Below are positions 7,029 to 13,058 of a stretch of 13,058 bases of DNA, one piece after another. Numbering within the stretch: position 1 is the stretch's first letter; the number at the start of each line of letters is the position of its first letter. The notes under the pieces were generated by a model. It saw only the letters and a program-made list of their open reading frames with translations. It was not told the origin of the DNA and ran no database searches. Both the position numbers and the translations under genes were made by a program. The DNA is taken from assembly GCA_903854805.1 (NCBI GenBank), contig CAINXK010000084.1:1-13058 (forward strand), read 5' to 3'. The DNA comes from an uncultured Anaerolineae bacterium. Lineage in GTDB: Bacteria; Chloroflexota; Anaerolineae; Anaerolineales; Villigracilaceae.

Positions 7029-8963
7029 TTAGAGCAATTCGAAGGCCCATTCCAGGTCAAGCGCCTGGAGGGAAGCCCTGGTCGGATCGCCATTATTGGT
7101 CCAACCAGCCAGCTTGTAATATTCATCCAGCGCGGCTTCAACCTCTTCATGCGTAATGGCAATTCCGGCGGTTGGGCCCTCGCCTTGCAAGGCTTTGAAA
7201 AATTTCTTGGGCAACCTATCATCCTTGCGATCCAGCCCCTCACGAGTGTTAAATGTGCGCATCAAGTTCAAACGGCGCGCACCGACCTTCATCAACTCAT
7301 CAACCGATACATCCCAGCCCGTAACTGCCTTAACCAGGTTGGCTGTATCCTGGGGTCCATAGAGCGTCCAAGCAGGGCCCCAGACAAACTGGCAGAGTTC
7401 CAAACTATCCAACATGGAATAAAAAACTTCAGTCAGATAGGAGAATTTCACCTTGGCTTTACCGAGTGAGAGCGGTGGCAACCGTTCTTCCATGCCCAAT
7501 TCAGCCAGTCGAGTCATATACAGATCAGAAGCAATGCCTTCTTCAATCATCCAGTCGTGTTCGCTGGATTGATGATCCGCGCCAAAAGGATTGACGGCGT
7601 AGATCAGCGCCAGGGAGCGCTTGGCTTGCGGCATGTGCGCGGGCGATTCGGCGCCCTTGACTGTCGTCAGGCACTCATCAGCGCCATTGCCCCAGGCAGC
7701 AGCAGCCTTTTCAGAACCCTGCCCGAGCAGTTTTCCAAACGGGGTTGAGGCAGTTACGATCTGCCGCAGCACTTCCAACATGGCATCCGCATCGCCAAAT
7801 TTCAAATCGATACCACCGGTCTGTGCTTTGGTGATAATCCCTTTTTCGTAACATTCCATCGCAAACGCGATGGTAGCGCCACCAGCAATCGTATCAATGG
7901 CATACTCATTGCAAATCTGGTTTGCAAGCGAAATTGCAGCCAGGTCATTTATGTCACAATAGGAGCCAAAAGTACCAAGAGTTTCATACTCCGGGCCGCC
8001 ATACTTCTGATCGACCTTATACTTGCCTTCCAACTCCACCACACGCTTACAGCGCACAATACAAGAATAACAGGTATCGCGCCCCTGCTTATCCTGTTTT
8101 CCTTCTGCGGCACCGCGTAAATATTCATCATACAGTTTTTCACCGCTGATATTTTCAGCAAACTGATAGACAGCTTCATTATAGTTATGAGTGGGCAGCG
8201 TACCCATTGAATTCTGGGGCATAAGGATGCTGGGAGTCCCATACTTGGCCAATCCGGCCATATCGCCATTATCAGGCAAGCGCTTGGGACCTTCACGGTT
8301 GATGGCGGTCAATGCTTTGGCATCGGCAAGAGCAGGTTTGTGCGTGCCACGAACAACCACCGCCTTCAAGTTTTTGGAAGCCATCACCAGGCCCATACCG
8401 GTGCGTCCGTTATTACGATTCGACATACTGAGCAAGGAGGAATAAAGCACACCCTTTTCAGCGGAAGGACCATGCTGCAAAATTTCTATCTTTTCGTCGC
8501 CCAATTCCTGTTTCAGTAAATCATCCACCTCACCGGTCAACTTGCCAGCCAGGTGCGCGGCATCTTTTAATTCCAGGATGCCGTCCTTGATCCACAGATA
8601 GACCGGTTTTGGGGCTTTGCCCTTGATCACAATCCCATCAAACCCCGCAAATTTAAGTTCGGCAGGGAAGAAACCACCGCCCTGCGAATCTCCGATGCCG
8701 CCCGAAATGGGTGAGCGTGCATTGGCATTAATACGGCTCTGCCCAGATATTGCAGCACCAGTAGTGACGCCGGTCATCAAGGTCAGTACGTTATCTGGCC
8801 CAAGCGCATCGGCGCCTTTGGGCATTTCTTTCAAAATATAATAAAGACCCATTGCGGAACCACCCATATACATTCGGTAGAATGATTCGGGTGGAGTCTC
8901 AACAGTCAACTGGGAATGAGTTAGATCTACATGCAGGATTTTTCCGTTATAACCGTGGGGCAT
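7029..8963 (-). CDS. Tungsten-type aldehyde:ferredoxin oxidoreductase (AOR-2)
   Basis: 644 aa; the ATG is set by a very strong site (CAGGAGGACGAA-ATG). It catalyses aldehyde to carboxylic acid with ferredoxin reduction, in the cytoplasm, using W-pterin and a 4Fe-4S cluster. The N-terminus has GYNGK (4-8), MGGSAMG (33-39) and SPISGGIGDSQGGG (84-97), typical of the AOR N domain. The cluster ligands are C298, C301 and C305 (CYSCIVRC, the canonical C-x2-C-x3-C) with C524 in LDSLELCQF. The helical AOR C domain covers the rest, and length is normal for the family. The gene heads a unit with its own promoter and ends in three in-frame stops in a row (TAATAATAA at 7031-7023). Compared with AOR-1 it has the standard cysteine spacing, so the two are divergent paralogues and not a recent duplication. 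Substrate is unknown; the adjacent aminotransferases suggest an amine-derived aldehyde or semialdehyde. Confidence 0.94.
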   Translation of the reverse strand: MPHGYNGKILHVDLTHSQLTVETPPESFYRMYMGGSAMGLYYILKEMPKGADALGPDNVLTLMTGVTTGAAISGQSRINANARSPISGGIGDSQGGGFFPAELKFAGFDGIVIKGKAPKPVYLWIKDGILELKDAAHLAGKLTGEVDDLLKQELGDEKIEILQHGPSAEKGVLYSSLLSMSNRNNGRTGMGLVMASKNLKAVVVRGTHKPALADAKALTAINREGPKRLPDNGDMAGLAKYGTPSILMPQNSMGTLPTHNYNEAVYQFAENISGEKLYDEYLRGAAEGKQDKQGRDTCYSCIVRCKRVVELEGKYKVDQKYGGPEYETLGTFGSYCDINDLAAISLANQICNEYAIDTIAGGATIAFAMECYEKGIITKAQTGGIDLKFGDADAMLEVLRQIVTASTPFGKLLGQGSEKAAAAWGNGADECLTTVKGAESPAHMPQAKRSLALIYAVNPFGADHQSSEHDWMIEEGIASDLYMTRLAELGMEERLPPLSLGKAKVKFSYLTEVFYSMLDSLELCQFVWGPAWTLYGPQDTANLVKAVTGWDVSVDELMKVGARRLNLMRTFNTREGLDRKDDRLPKKFFKALQGEGPTAGIAITHEEVEAALDEYYKLAGWTNNGDPTRASLQALDLEWAFELL

Positions 8964-8994
8964 TTCGTCCTCCTGAGATAGTTTTAATATTTCT

Positions 8995-9022
8995 ATTATA
9001 CGGGTGAGCTGAATTAAAGCAA
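8995..9022 (-). promoter_or_regulatory. Promoter of the AOR-2 / aminotransferase unit
   Basis: A perfect TATAAT (8995-9000, minus strand) lies 16 bases after TTGCTT (9017-9022). The expected start near 8988 leaves a leader of about 25 nt that contains the AGGAGG ribosome site. It sits downstream of the permease terminator, so AOR-2 starts a separate transcript. The weak -35 next to a perfect -10 would suit activator control, for example by the Lrp protein encoded nearby (inference). Confidence 0.65.
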
Positions 9023-9078
9023 AGGTCTATTTCCGCTTCAGACAAAAATTCGTAAAATTACTGAACTTTTTGACAAAA

Positions 9079-9113
9079 CAGCCCCGCTCTTGGGATTGGC
9101 AAGAACAGGGCTG
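9079..9113 (-). terminator. Rho-independent terminator after the APC permease
   Basis: The minus-strand RNA folds a 14-bp stem (arms 9100-9113 and 9079-9092) with a 7-nt loop, followed by TTTTGTC (9078-9072). Two positions that would be C-A mismatches on the plus strand are G-U pairs on the minus strand, so the structure works for minus-strand transcripts. It starts 22 nt after the permease stop. Confidence 0.85.
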
Positions 9114-9135
9114 AATTTATTGAACAATCCTAATC

Positions 9136-10710
9136 TTATTCGTCACCCGAGCTGAAAGGATTGACATCTGGCACACCCGGCTTCAGGTATTTCATAATCG
9201 GGATGTACAGAAGCGCACCTGCCAGCATAAATAAGAGCGCAAAACCGAGTGACGACCAGCCTTCTTCCAAAAATTGGCTGATAATTGCCACCAGGATGAT
9301 GAGCACCGGGCCAAGGCTGACCAGCACCAAACCAAACCAGCCACCAGGAACACGATCACGAGGAGCATCCGGCATTTTAAAACGGAAGACCCACAGTGCC
9401 CCAAATTCTGCCAGAATAACAACCAACTGCAAGAACACATCAGCCACCACCAGGGTGGAAAAATCAAAGGATGCAAAAAACCAATATATGAAACCCGTCA
9501 CGATGATGGCAATATAGGGGGTGCCATATTTTGGATGCACCTTCACCATCCAGCGCGGAAACATGCCATCTTCGGCCAGCGCAAACGGAATACGCGTGCC
9601 CCCCAGGCTGTTGCCGGTGAACAAACCCACCATGCTCAGGACTGCCGCAAAGGTCAGCCAACCGCCCAGGAAAATACCGAAACCTGGCCCACCAAAAATT
9701 GTTCCAACGGCACGACCAATGTTGGGAAATTCCCAGCCCGTGCTACCGGTTGGGTCCGCGCCCATGTCCAGGACTTGCTGCTCGGTCACGCCATAATCAT
9801 TTGCCAGGTCAGCGCCAATTCCGGAATCTGAGGTGGCTTCAATGCCCCAGAGTAGATAAGTATCTTTTTCACCACCACCACCATACAAACCGCCAAAGGT
9901 CGGGATGGCATAGGTCAGCATCACGCCAACAAGCACGAGGGTCAAGGCCATGGGGTAGGTCTTTTTGGGGTTTACGATTTCGTCCCCAGCTGCAGTAGGC
10001 AGTTCCCAGCCCATATAGTTCCACATTACGATAAAAAGACCGGTACTCAATGCGCCACCGAGTGCTTCAGGCGTAATTGGCTCTCCACCGGGCAGAAATG
10101 GCAGATCGAAAGCCATGCCAGCCACGACCCAATTATAGATCCCGATGAAACCCATCACAAACAGCGGAATGATGAGCAAAACCCCCAGGCCGTTGGTAAA
10201 CCAGCCTGAAATTTGAGCGCCACGGATCTGCATATAACTGATTGACCAGATAATAATGCCCGAGATCACAATCTGCCAGAGATTGATGCCAAAAATTGTT
10301 GGGCCGTCGTTCAGCCAGGGAAAGAAAAAGCTGAGGTAATAATAGGCCAGAACCGGGTAGATGGCAACATCCAGCCAGGAGACGATCCAATTGTTCCAGC
10401 CGGCCATAAAACCGGTGAAAGAACCAAAAGCCTGCTTGACCCAGTGGTAATAACCACCTTCAGCAGGCATAAGGGTGGTCAATTCACGCACCATCATTAC
10501 ATTTGGCAAACTGAAGATGATGGGTGTCAGGATGATCATCAACATCGCCAGACCCGGTCCAGAATAACCGATTAGACCTTCAATTCCAAAAGTGCCTCCA
10601 GAAACTGTAAAATAAATCAACCCAGCTAACGGTAAAAGTGTCAATTCACGTTTAAGCTTCGAGGCTTCTCTTTGAATGGATGCCCCTGGAACTCCATTTG
10701 GTTGCGCCAT
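9136..10710 (-). CDS. APC-superfamily amino acid/polyamine permease
   Basis: 524 aa, integral inner-membrane transporter with about 12 hydrophobic segments, probably proton- or sodium-coupled. The first membrane helix carries the broken-helix motif SGGTFGIEG (37-45), equivalent to the substrate-binding GSG region of APC carriers. MPAEGGYYHWVKQAFG (81-96) and WIVSWLDVAIYPVL (108-121) are the second and third signature regions; the latter resembles the eukaryotic polyamine/LAT-type carriers of this superfamily (from memory, not tested). A hydrophilic insert of about 60 residues (276-335, Gly-rich then acidic) separates two membrane segments and is larger than usual. A GTG further upstream (10731) would add seven residues but lies on the ribosome site, so ATG 10710 is preferred. 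It follows the saccharopine-dehydrogenase-family gene by 71 bp and may be cotranscribed with it. The substrate is probably an amino acid or polyamine used by this locus. Confidence 0.88.
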   Translation of the reverse strand: MAQPNGVPGASIQREASKLKRELTLLPLAGLIYFTVSGGTFGIEGLIGYSGPGLAMLMIILTPIIFSLPNVMMVRELTTLMPAEGGYYHWVKQAFGSFTGFMAGWNNWIVSWLDVAIYPVLAYYYLSFFFPWLNDGPTIFGINLWQIVISGIIIWSISYMQIRGAQISGWFTNGLGVLLIIPLFVMGFIGIYNWVVAGMAFDLPFLPGGEPITPEALGGALSTGLFIVMWNYMGWELPTAAGDEIVNPKKTYPMALTLVLVGVMLTYAIPTFGGLYGGGGEKDTYLLWGIEATSDSGIGADLANDYGVTEQQVLDMGADPTGSTGWEFPNIGRAVGTIFGGPGFGIFLGGWLTFAAVLSMVGLFTGNSLGGTRIPFALAEDGMFPRWMVKVHPKYGTPYIAIIVTGFIYWFFASFDFSTLVVADVFLQLVVILAEFGALWVFRFKMPDAPRDRVPGGWFGLVLVSLGPVLIILVAIISQFLEEGWSSLGFALLFMLAGALLYIPIMKYLKPGVPDVNPFSSGDE

Positions 10711-10718
10711 GGTGATGT

Positions 10719-10725
10719 CCTCCTC
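10719..10725 (-). promoter_or_regulatory. Ribosome binding site fixing the permease start
   Basis: GAGGAGG on the minus strand ends 8 nt before ATG 10710. The alternative in-frame GTG start at 10731 lies upstream of this site and would make the Shine-Dalgarno sequence part of the coding region. Confidence 0.8.
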
Positions 10726-10739
10726 GTTCACTTTTCAGT

Positions 10740-10777
10740 ATGGGGAGACAAGTGCGCTTATGCACCTGCCTCCCCAT
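10740..10777 (-). other. Intercistronic 16-bp hairpin between the dehydrogenase-family gene and the permease gene
   Basis: Arms 10762-10777 and 10740-10755 pair over 16 positions around the 6-nt loop ATAAGC. Fourteen pairs are Watson-Crick and two are G-U when read as minus-strand RNA (C-A mismatches on the other strand), so it is shaped for RNA on this strand. It begins 5 nt after the upstream stop codon and is followed by ACTGAAAAG, not a U-tract. It is more likely a message-stabilising or processing element, or a partial attenuator, than a full terminator. Confidence 0.75.
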
Positions 10778-10781
10778 CAAA

Positions 10782-11990
10782 TTAATTCATTTCCTTGATG
10801 CCGTACGGAAAGTCATAATCTGCCATTTTATCCATGAATGGGATTGGATCGAAAGCCTCAGGGCCAAGCACGCCCACACCCTGCCAGTGATTGTGTTCCA
10901 ATAAATCCATTCCTATCACCGCGTTGAAAGCAGTTTGGGCCACCACTGACTGGCAATTCCAACGTTGCATACATTCTTCATTGTCTGCCACCTGGTAGAT
11001 GTAAACTTCACGTGGTTTCCCATCTTTTTTACCTTTCACCCAGGTACCAGCACAGGTTTTGCCAGACATTCGGTCACCCAGATGCGCAGGATCGGGCAGG
11101 CAGGCCGCCACCACATCCCGCGGCGCAACCTGGACGCCTTTAACATTGATCTTTTCCTTATTATCCAGCCCAAGCATGTGCAAGGTTTTTAATACGCCAA
11201 TGAATTGGTCACCCAATCCATATTTAAAAGTAACACGCTTTGTTTTGACCCACCTTGGTATCAGCAAGACTTCTTCGTGCTCGACATTGACGACTTCAAC
11301 CTTGCCGATGCCGCCAGGAAAATCAAACACTTCTGGCTCAGAAAATGGTGCGGTGGTGAACCAGCCCTTTTCTTTTTCCCAAATCACTGGAGGGTTAAGG
11401 CATTCTTCAATGGTGGTCCAGATAGAGAAATTCGGGGCAAATTCATACCCTTTGATTTCGATATTGGCGCCATCCCTAATGCCAATTTCATCAATCTCAT
11501 CGAACAAATGCAGCTCGGCATACCTGGCAAATACATCCGCCATGCCTGGCTCTACACCCAGGCCAACAAGCGCCAGGATACCCTTTTGCTCCCATGTTTT
11601 GGCACGCTCAAACTGGTAATCGCCAAGTTTGATGCCAGGTAGTTCAAACGGTTTTTCAGGATGCGGTGAAGAAAGGGTCATGGCCATATCCATATAATTG
11701 ACACCCGCGTTAAAGGCGGCGTCAAATATCGGAATGTTGAAACTTGGGTCACAAGCATTCATGATCAAATCGACATTATATTTTCGGGCCATAGCCTCGA
11801 TCATTTCCTGCTGACTGGCATCAATCCACTCGGCAGGAAAACGGTTAGCATCGCCCAATTTAGCCTGAACTTCCTTGGCGCGGTCCAGGTTGTAATCAGC
11901 CAAAACCATCAACTCCATCCATGGCCTTGGTTTGGCAATCGCAGCAATGGCCTCACCGACACCACCAACACCAACAAGTAACACCTTCAT
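10782..11990 (-). CDS. Saccharopine dehydrogenase-family NAD(P)-dependent oxidoreductase
   Basis: 402 aa. The Rossmann NAD(P)-binding motif is GVGGVG at 7-12, with acidic D32 after the second strand; the family's conserved GLGVEPGMAD segment is at 143-152, and a C-terminal substrate domain ends in GVLGPEAFDP (373-382). The frame is open for 11 more residues upstream, but AAGGAG lies just before ATG 11990, so the shorter start is used. Family members include saccharopine dehydrogenase, lysine 6-dehydrogenase, carboxynorspermidine dehydrogenase and relatives of homospermidine synthase, all forming or breaking C-N bonds next to an amino-acid or polyamine carbon. Which reaction this one performs cannot be read from sequence. 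Its place between an Lrp regulator and an APC permease, near a polyamine-type binding protein, supports lysine or polyamine metabolism. Confidence 0.85.
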   Translation of the reverse strand: MKVLLVGVGGVGEAIAAIAKPRPWMELMVLADYNLDRAKEVQAKLGDANRFPAEWIDASQQEMIEAMARKYNVDLIMNACDPSFNIPIFDAAFNAGVNYMDMAMTLSSPHPEKPFELPGIKLGDYQFERAKTWEQKGILALVGLGVEPGMADVFARYAELHLFDEIDEIGIRDGANIEIKGYEFAPNFSIWTTIEECLNPPVIWEKEKGWFTTAPFSEPEVFDFPGGIGKVEVVNVEHEEVLLIPRWVKTKRVTFKYGLGDQFIGVLKTLHMLGLDNKEKINVKGVQVAPRDVVAACLPDPAHLGDRMSGKTCAGTWVKGKKDGKPREVYIYQVADNEECMQRWNCQSVVAQTAFNAVIGMDLLEHNHWQGVGVLGPEAFDPIPFMDKMADYDFPYGIKEMN

Positions 11991-11998
11991 AGTATTGT

Positions 11999-12004
11999 CT
12001 CCTT
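11999..12004 (-). promoter_or_regulatory. Ribosome binding site fixing the start of the dehydrogenase-family gene
   Basis: AAGGAG on the minus strand lies 8 nt before ATG 11990. This rules against the longer in-frame start at 12023, whose extra codons would span the site. Confidence 0.8.
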
Positions 12005-12005
12005 G

Positions 12006-12033
12006 AATATATGGTCCAGTCAACGAATGTAAG
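12006..12033 (-). promoter_or_regulatory. Weak candidate promoter for the dehydrogenase-permease unit
   Basis: CTTACA (12028-12033) and TATATT (12006-12011) on the minus strand are 16 bases apart, after the lrp terminator. A promoter is expected here because the preceding gene is terminated, but the implied start falls very close to the ribosome site, so the exact boxes are uncertain. Confidence 0.35.
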
Positions 12034-12046
12034 CTAACCTGATAAA

Positions 12047-12072
12047 AAATGCGCAGAATAATCTGCGCATTT
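12047..12072 (-). terminator. Rho-independent terminator after the Lrp-family gene
   Basis: A perfect 11-bp stem (AAATGCGCAGA / TCTGCGCATTT) with a 4-nt loop runs directly into a TTTTTT tract on the minus strand (12049-12044). It begins 8 nt after the lrp stop. The A-run on the other side could let it act in both directions. Confidence 0.88.
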
Positions 12073-12080
12073 AAAATATT

Positions 12081-12548
12081 CTAAAAATAAACTTCCTTTT
12101 CAATTTTCAAATGCATAAACGATTCCGATTCGCGCACCCCAGCGACTAGATACAATTTTTCGGTTAAAAATCTCAATAAATCGGTATGATCCAAGCAGAC
12201 AACCTCAGCGATGATGTCATAGCGCCCGCTGACAACGATCAGGTAAATTACTTCATCAAATTCCGAAACTTTTTTTGCCACCTCCAGCATTTTTTCGCCA
12301 TCGGTCCTGATCCCGATCATCGCCATGGTGGTGTAACCCATCCGGAGGGGGTTGGTAATCGCAACCACTTTGATCAGCCCCATCTCAACCAAACGGTTAT
12401 AACGAACCCGGATCATACCAGGCGAAACATTCAACTGCTGGGCAATTTGAGCAAAAGCCACGCGACCATCCTGACGCATTGCATCAATGATAAACCGGTC
12501 ACTATCATCAAGCCCATCAGCATACTTTGTGCGGATTTTGTTTTCCAT
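12081..12548 (-). CDS. Lrp/AsnC-family transcriptional regulator
   Basis: 155 aa, normal family length. The N-terminal winged helix-turn-helix (about 14-62) begins with the usual LDDSDRFIIDAM and includes IAQQLNVSPGMIRVRYNRL. The C-terminal RAM/ligand-binding domain (about 70-148) has the SGRYDIIAEV segment, the family's G-x-x-D region where amino-acid effectors bind at dimer interfaces. The start is certain: an in-frame stop (TAA) lies two codons upstream. No Shine-Dalgarno sequence precedes the ATG, and the promoter spacing predicts a leaderless mRNA. It is transcribed alone, being closed by its own terminator. Likely role: sensing an amino acid or related metabolite and controlling the adjacent dehydrogenase, permease and AOR/aminotransferase genes, and probably itself (inference from position). 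Confidence 0.93.
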   Translation of the reverse strand: MENKIRTKYADGLDDSDRFIIDAMRQDGRVAFAQIAQQLNVSPGMIRVRYNRLVEMGLIKVVAITNPLRMGYTTMAMIGIRTDGEKMLEVAKKVSEFDEVIYLIVVSGRYDIIAEVVCLDHTDLLRFLTEKLYLVAGVRESESFMHLKIEKEVYF

Positions 12549-12554
12549 GGGTTA

Positions 12555-12583
12555 ATTTTATAACGATTACGCATTAAAGTCAA
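12555..12583 (-). promoter_or_regulatory. Promoter of the Lrp-family gene, predicted to give a leaderless transcript
   Basis: TTGACT (12578-12583) and TAAAAT (12555-12560) on the minus strand are each 5/6 to consensus and 17 bases apart. Only six bases (TAACCC) separate the -10 box from the ATG, so transcription should begin at or next to the A of the start codon. Confidence 0.7.
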
Positions 12584-12595
12584 TCATTTTTTGAC
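12579..12595. promoter_or_regulatory. Inverted repeat overlapping the lrp -35 box, candidate autoregulatory operator
   Basis: GTCAA and TTGAC half-sites separated by 7 bases form a short palindrome that overlaps the -35 hexamer. Lrp-family proteins commonly repress their own promoters and bind imperfect palindromes of about this size. The half-sites are only 5 bp, so this is a suggestion. Confidence 0.35.
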
Positions 12596-12879
12596 GATTT
12601 TAACTTATGCAGGTTTTTTCTATCTTTACGCTCGCTCGAAATGAATGCCGATCATGGAAAAGGAAATCCTTGTAAAAAATAGGCGCAAGGTTTTTTGTGG
12701 TTATTTTTGCGCACGCAAAACAGCGTAGCATTAAAATAACCACCTGCGGGGCAAAGCCAGAGCGGGAATCGCAAACCAGCGCAAAGCAATCCAACCACGA
12801 CCATGTTCCAGGGCACAGGGTTAATTATTAAACCGAACCATCGAGAATCGACCAACACACTTTTTTCACCCTTCTTTTT
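12596..12879. other. Non-coding stretch between the lrp promoter and the binding-protein terminator
   Basis: No gene is supported here. Two overlapping short minus-strand open frames exist, but they lack ribosome sites, run into the terminator hairpin and have unlikely amino-acid composition. The stretch holds nested inverted repeats (12697-12743) and otherwise no recognisable RNA gene. Confidence 0.6.
12697..12743. repeat. Nested inverted repeats of unknown function
   Basis: GTGGTTATTTT (12697-12707) pairs perfectly with AAAATAACCAC (12733-12743). Inside and overlapping it, TTTTGCG-CA-CGCAAAA (12705-12720) is a second near-perfect palindrome, so the two folds compete. Neither strand shows a U-tract after the long stem. 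It could be an operator, an RNA structure or a degraded repeat element. Confidence 0.5.
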
Positions 12880-12919
12880 AAACAAACAATGACCACCTTG
12901 CGGTGATCATTGTTTGTTT
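12880..12919 (-). terminator. Terminator hairpin after the ABC substrate-binding protein gene
   Basis: Arms 12880-12897 and 12902-12919 form an 18-bp stem with one mismatch around a 4-nt loop (TTGC). It lies 18 nt after the stop of the binding-protein gene. The stem ends in GTTTGTTT on the minus strand and is followed by TTTTTT-type sequence on the plus strand, so it may work in both directions. Confidence 0.8.
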
Positions 12920-12937
12920 TTTCAAGTCAATGGATGC

Positions 12938-13058
12938 TTACTGGCTGGCACCCTTGACTTCAGTCCAGATCTGGTCAAACAGCGGCAAGGCATCGCCAAC
13001 ATCCTTGATGCGATGGCCCTTGGAGAGCACATCTGCGGGCACATTGGTGATGTTTGAA
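12938..13058 (-). CDS. C-terminal end of an ABC-transporter substrate-binding protein, probably spermidine/putrescine (PotD) type
   Basis: Only the last 39 codons and the TAA stop are in the window; the rest lies beyond the right edge. The tail SKGHRIKDVGDALPLFDQIW (residues -28 to -9 from the end) matches the pattern I associate with the C-terminus of polyamine-binding proteins (a DVGDALPLYDRIWTE-like ending). Such lipoproteins or periplasmic proteins deliver polyamines to PotABC-type permeases. If correct, it ties the neighbouring Lrp, dehydrogenase-family and permease genes to polyamine supply. The fragment is short, and other binding proteins of the same fold, such as iron or thiamine types, cannot be excluded. 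Confidence 0.6.
   Translation of the reverse strand, partial: SNITNVPADVLSKGHRIKDVGDALPLFDQIWTEVKGASQ

Noticed and set aside
6887..7243. N-terminal extension of the GabT-like aminotransferase (119 more in-frame codons)
   Set aside because: It overlaps the AOR-2 3' end in another frame and runs through the palindromic hairpin; its Arg/Pro/Trp-rich sequence has no match to the family, while ATG 6886 gives the normal GabT length.
10711..10731. Upstream GTG start for the permease
   Set aside because: The codons would consist of the GAGGAGG ribosome site itself, which is correctly spaced for ATG 10710.
11991..12023. Upstream start for the dehydrogenase-family gene
   Set aside because: The AAGGAG site lies inside this segment and is placed for ATG 11990; the Rossmann fold begins right at that ATG.
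12600..12885. Two overlapping small minus-strand open frames (64 and 77 codons)
   Set aside because: No ribosome site, overlap with inverted repeats and the terminator, and composition unlike the neighbouring genes.

Overview
The window reads as a piece of a bacterial chromosome from an anaerobe, most likely a Chloroflexota (Anaerolineae-like) organism. The clues are two tungsten-type aldehyde:ferredoxin oxidoreductases, a NACHT ATPase fused to a formylglycine-generating-enzyme (FGE/SUMF1) fold, strong GGAGG ribosome sites and moderate GC. The phylum is an inference from gene content; no marker gene is present. All recognisable genes lie on the minus strand, so transcription runs from high to low coordinates.

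Layout in order of transcription: (1) 13058-12938, the last 39 codons of a polyamine-type ABC substrate-binding protein, closed by a hairpin terminator (12880-12919). (2) 12548-12081, an Lrp/AsnC regulator with a good promoter placed so close that the mRNA is probably leaderless, closed by its own terminator (12047-12072). (3) 11990-10782, a saccharopine-dehydrogenase-family NAD(P) oxidoreductase, then 10710-9136, an APC-family permease; a strong hairpin lies between the two and a terminator follows the permease (9079-9113). (4) A second unit with its own promoter (8995-9022): AOR-2 (8963-7029), a GabT-like class III aminotransferase (6886-5606), a second, distinct class III aminotransferase (5552-4197) and AOR-1 (4139-2436). 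(5) 2098-1, a NACHT-FGE protein with its own promoter, cut by the left edge of the window.

How the genes may work together: regions 1-4 look like one amine/amino-acid utilisation locus. An ABC importer and a permease would bring in substrate, Lrp would sense amino acids, the aminotransferases would turn amino groups into aldehydes, and the AORs would oxidise the aldehydes to acids while reducing ferredoxin. No NAD(P)-dependent aldehyde dehydrogenase is present. Two aminotransferases plus two AORs match in number the two transamination and two oxidation steps of putrescine -> 4-aminobutanal -> GABA -> succinate semialdehyde -> succinate, so a ferredoxin-linked version of that route is the most interesting hypothesis here. 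Lysine or another omega-amino acid would also fit. The NACHT-FGE gene is probably a separate accessory (defence or signalling) gene.
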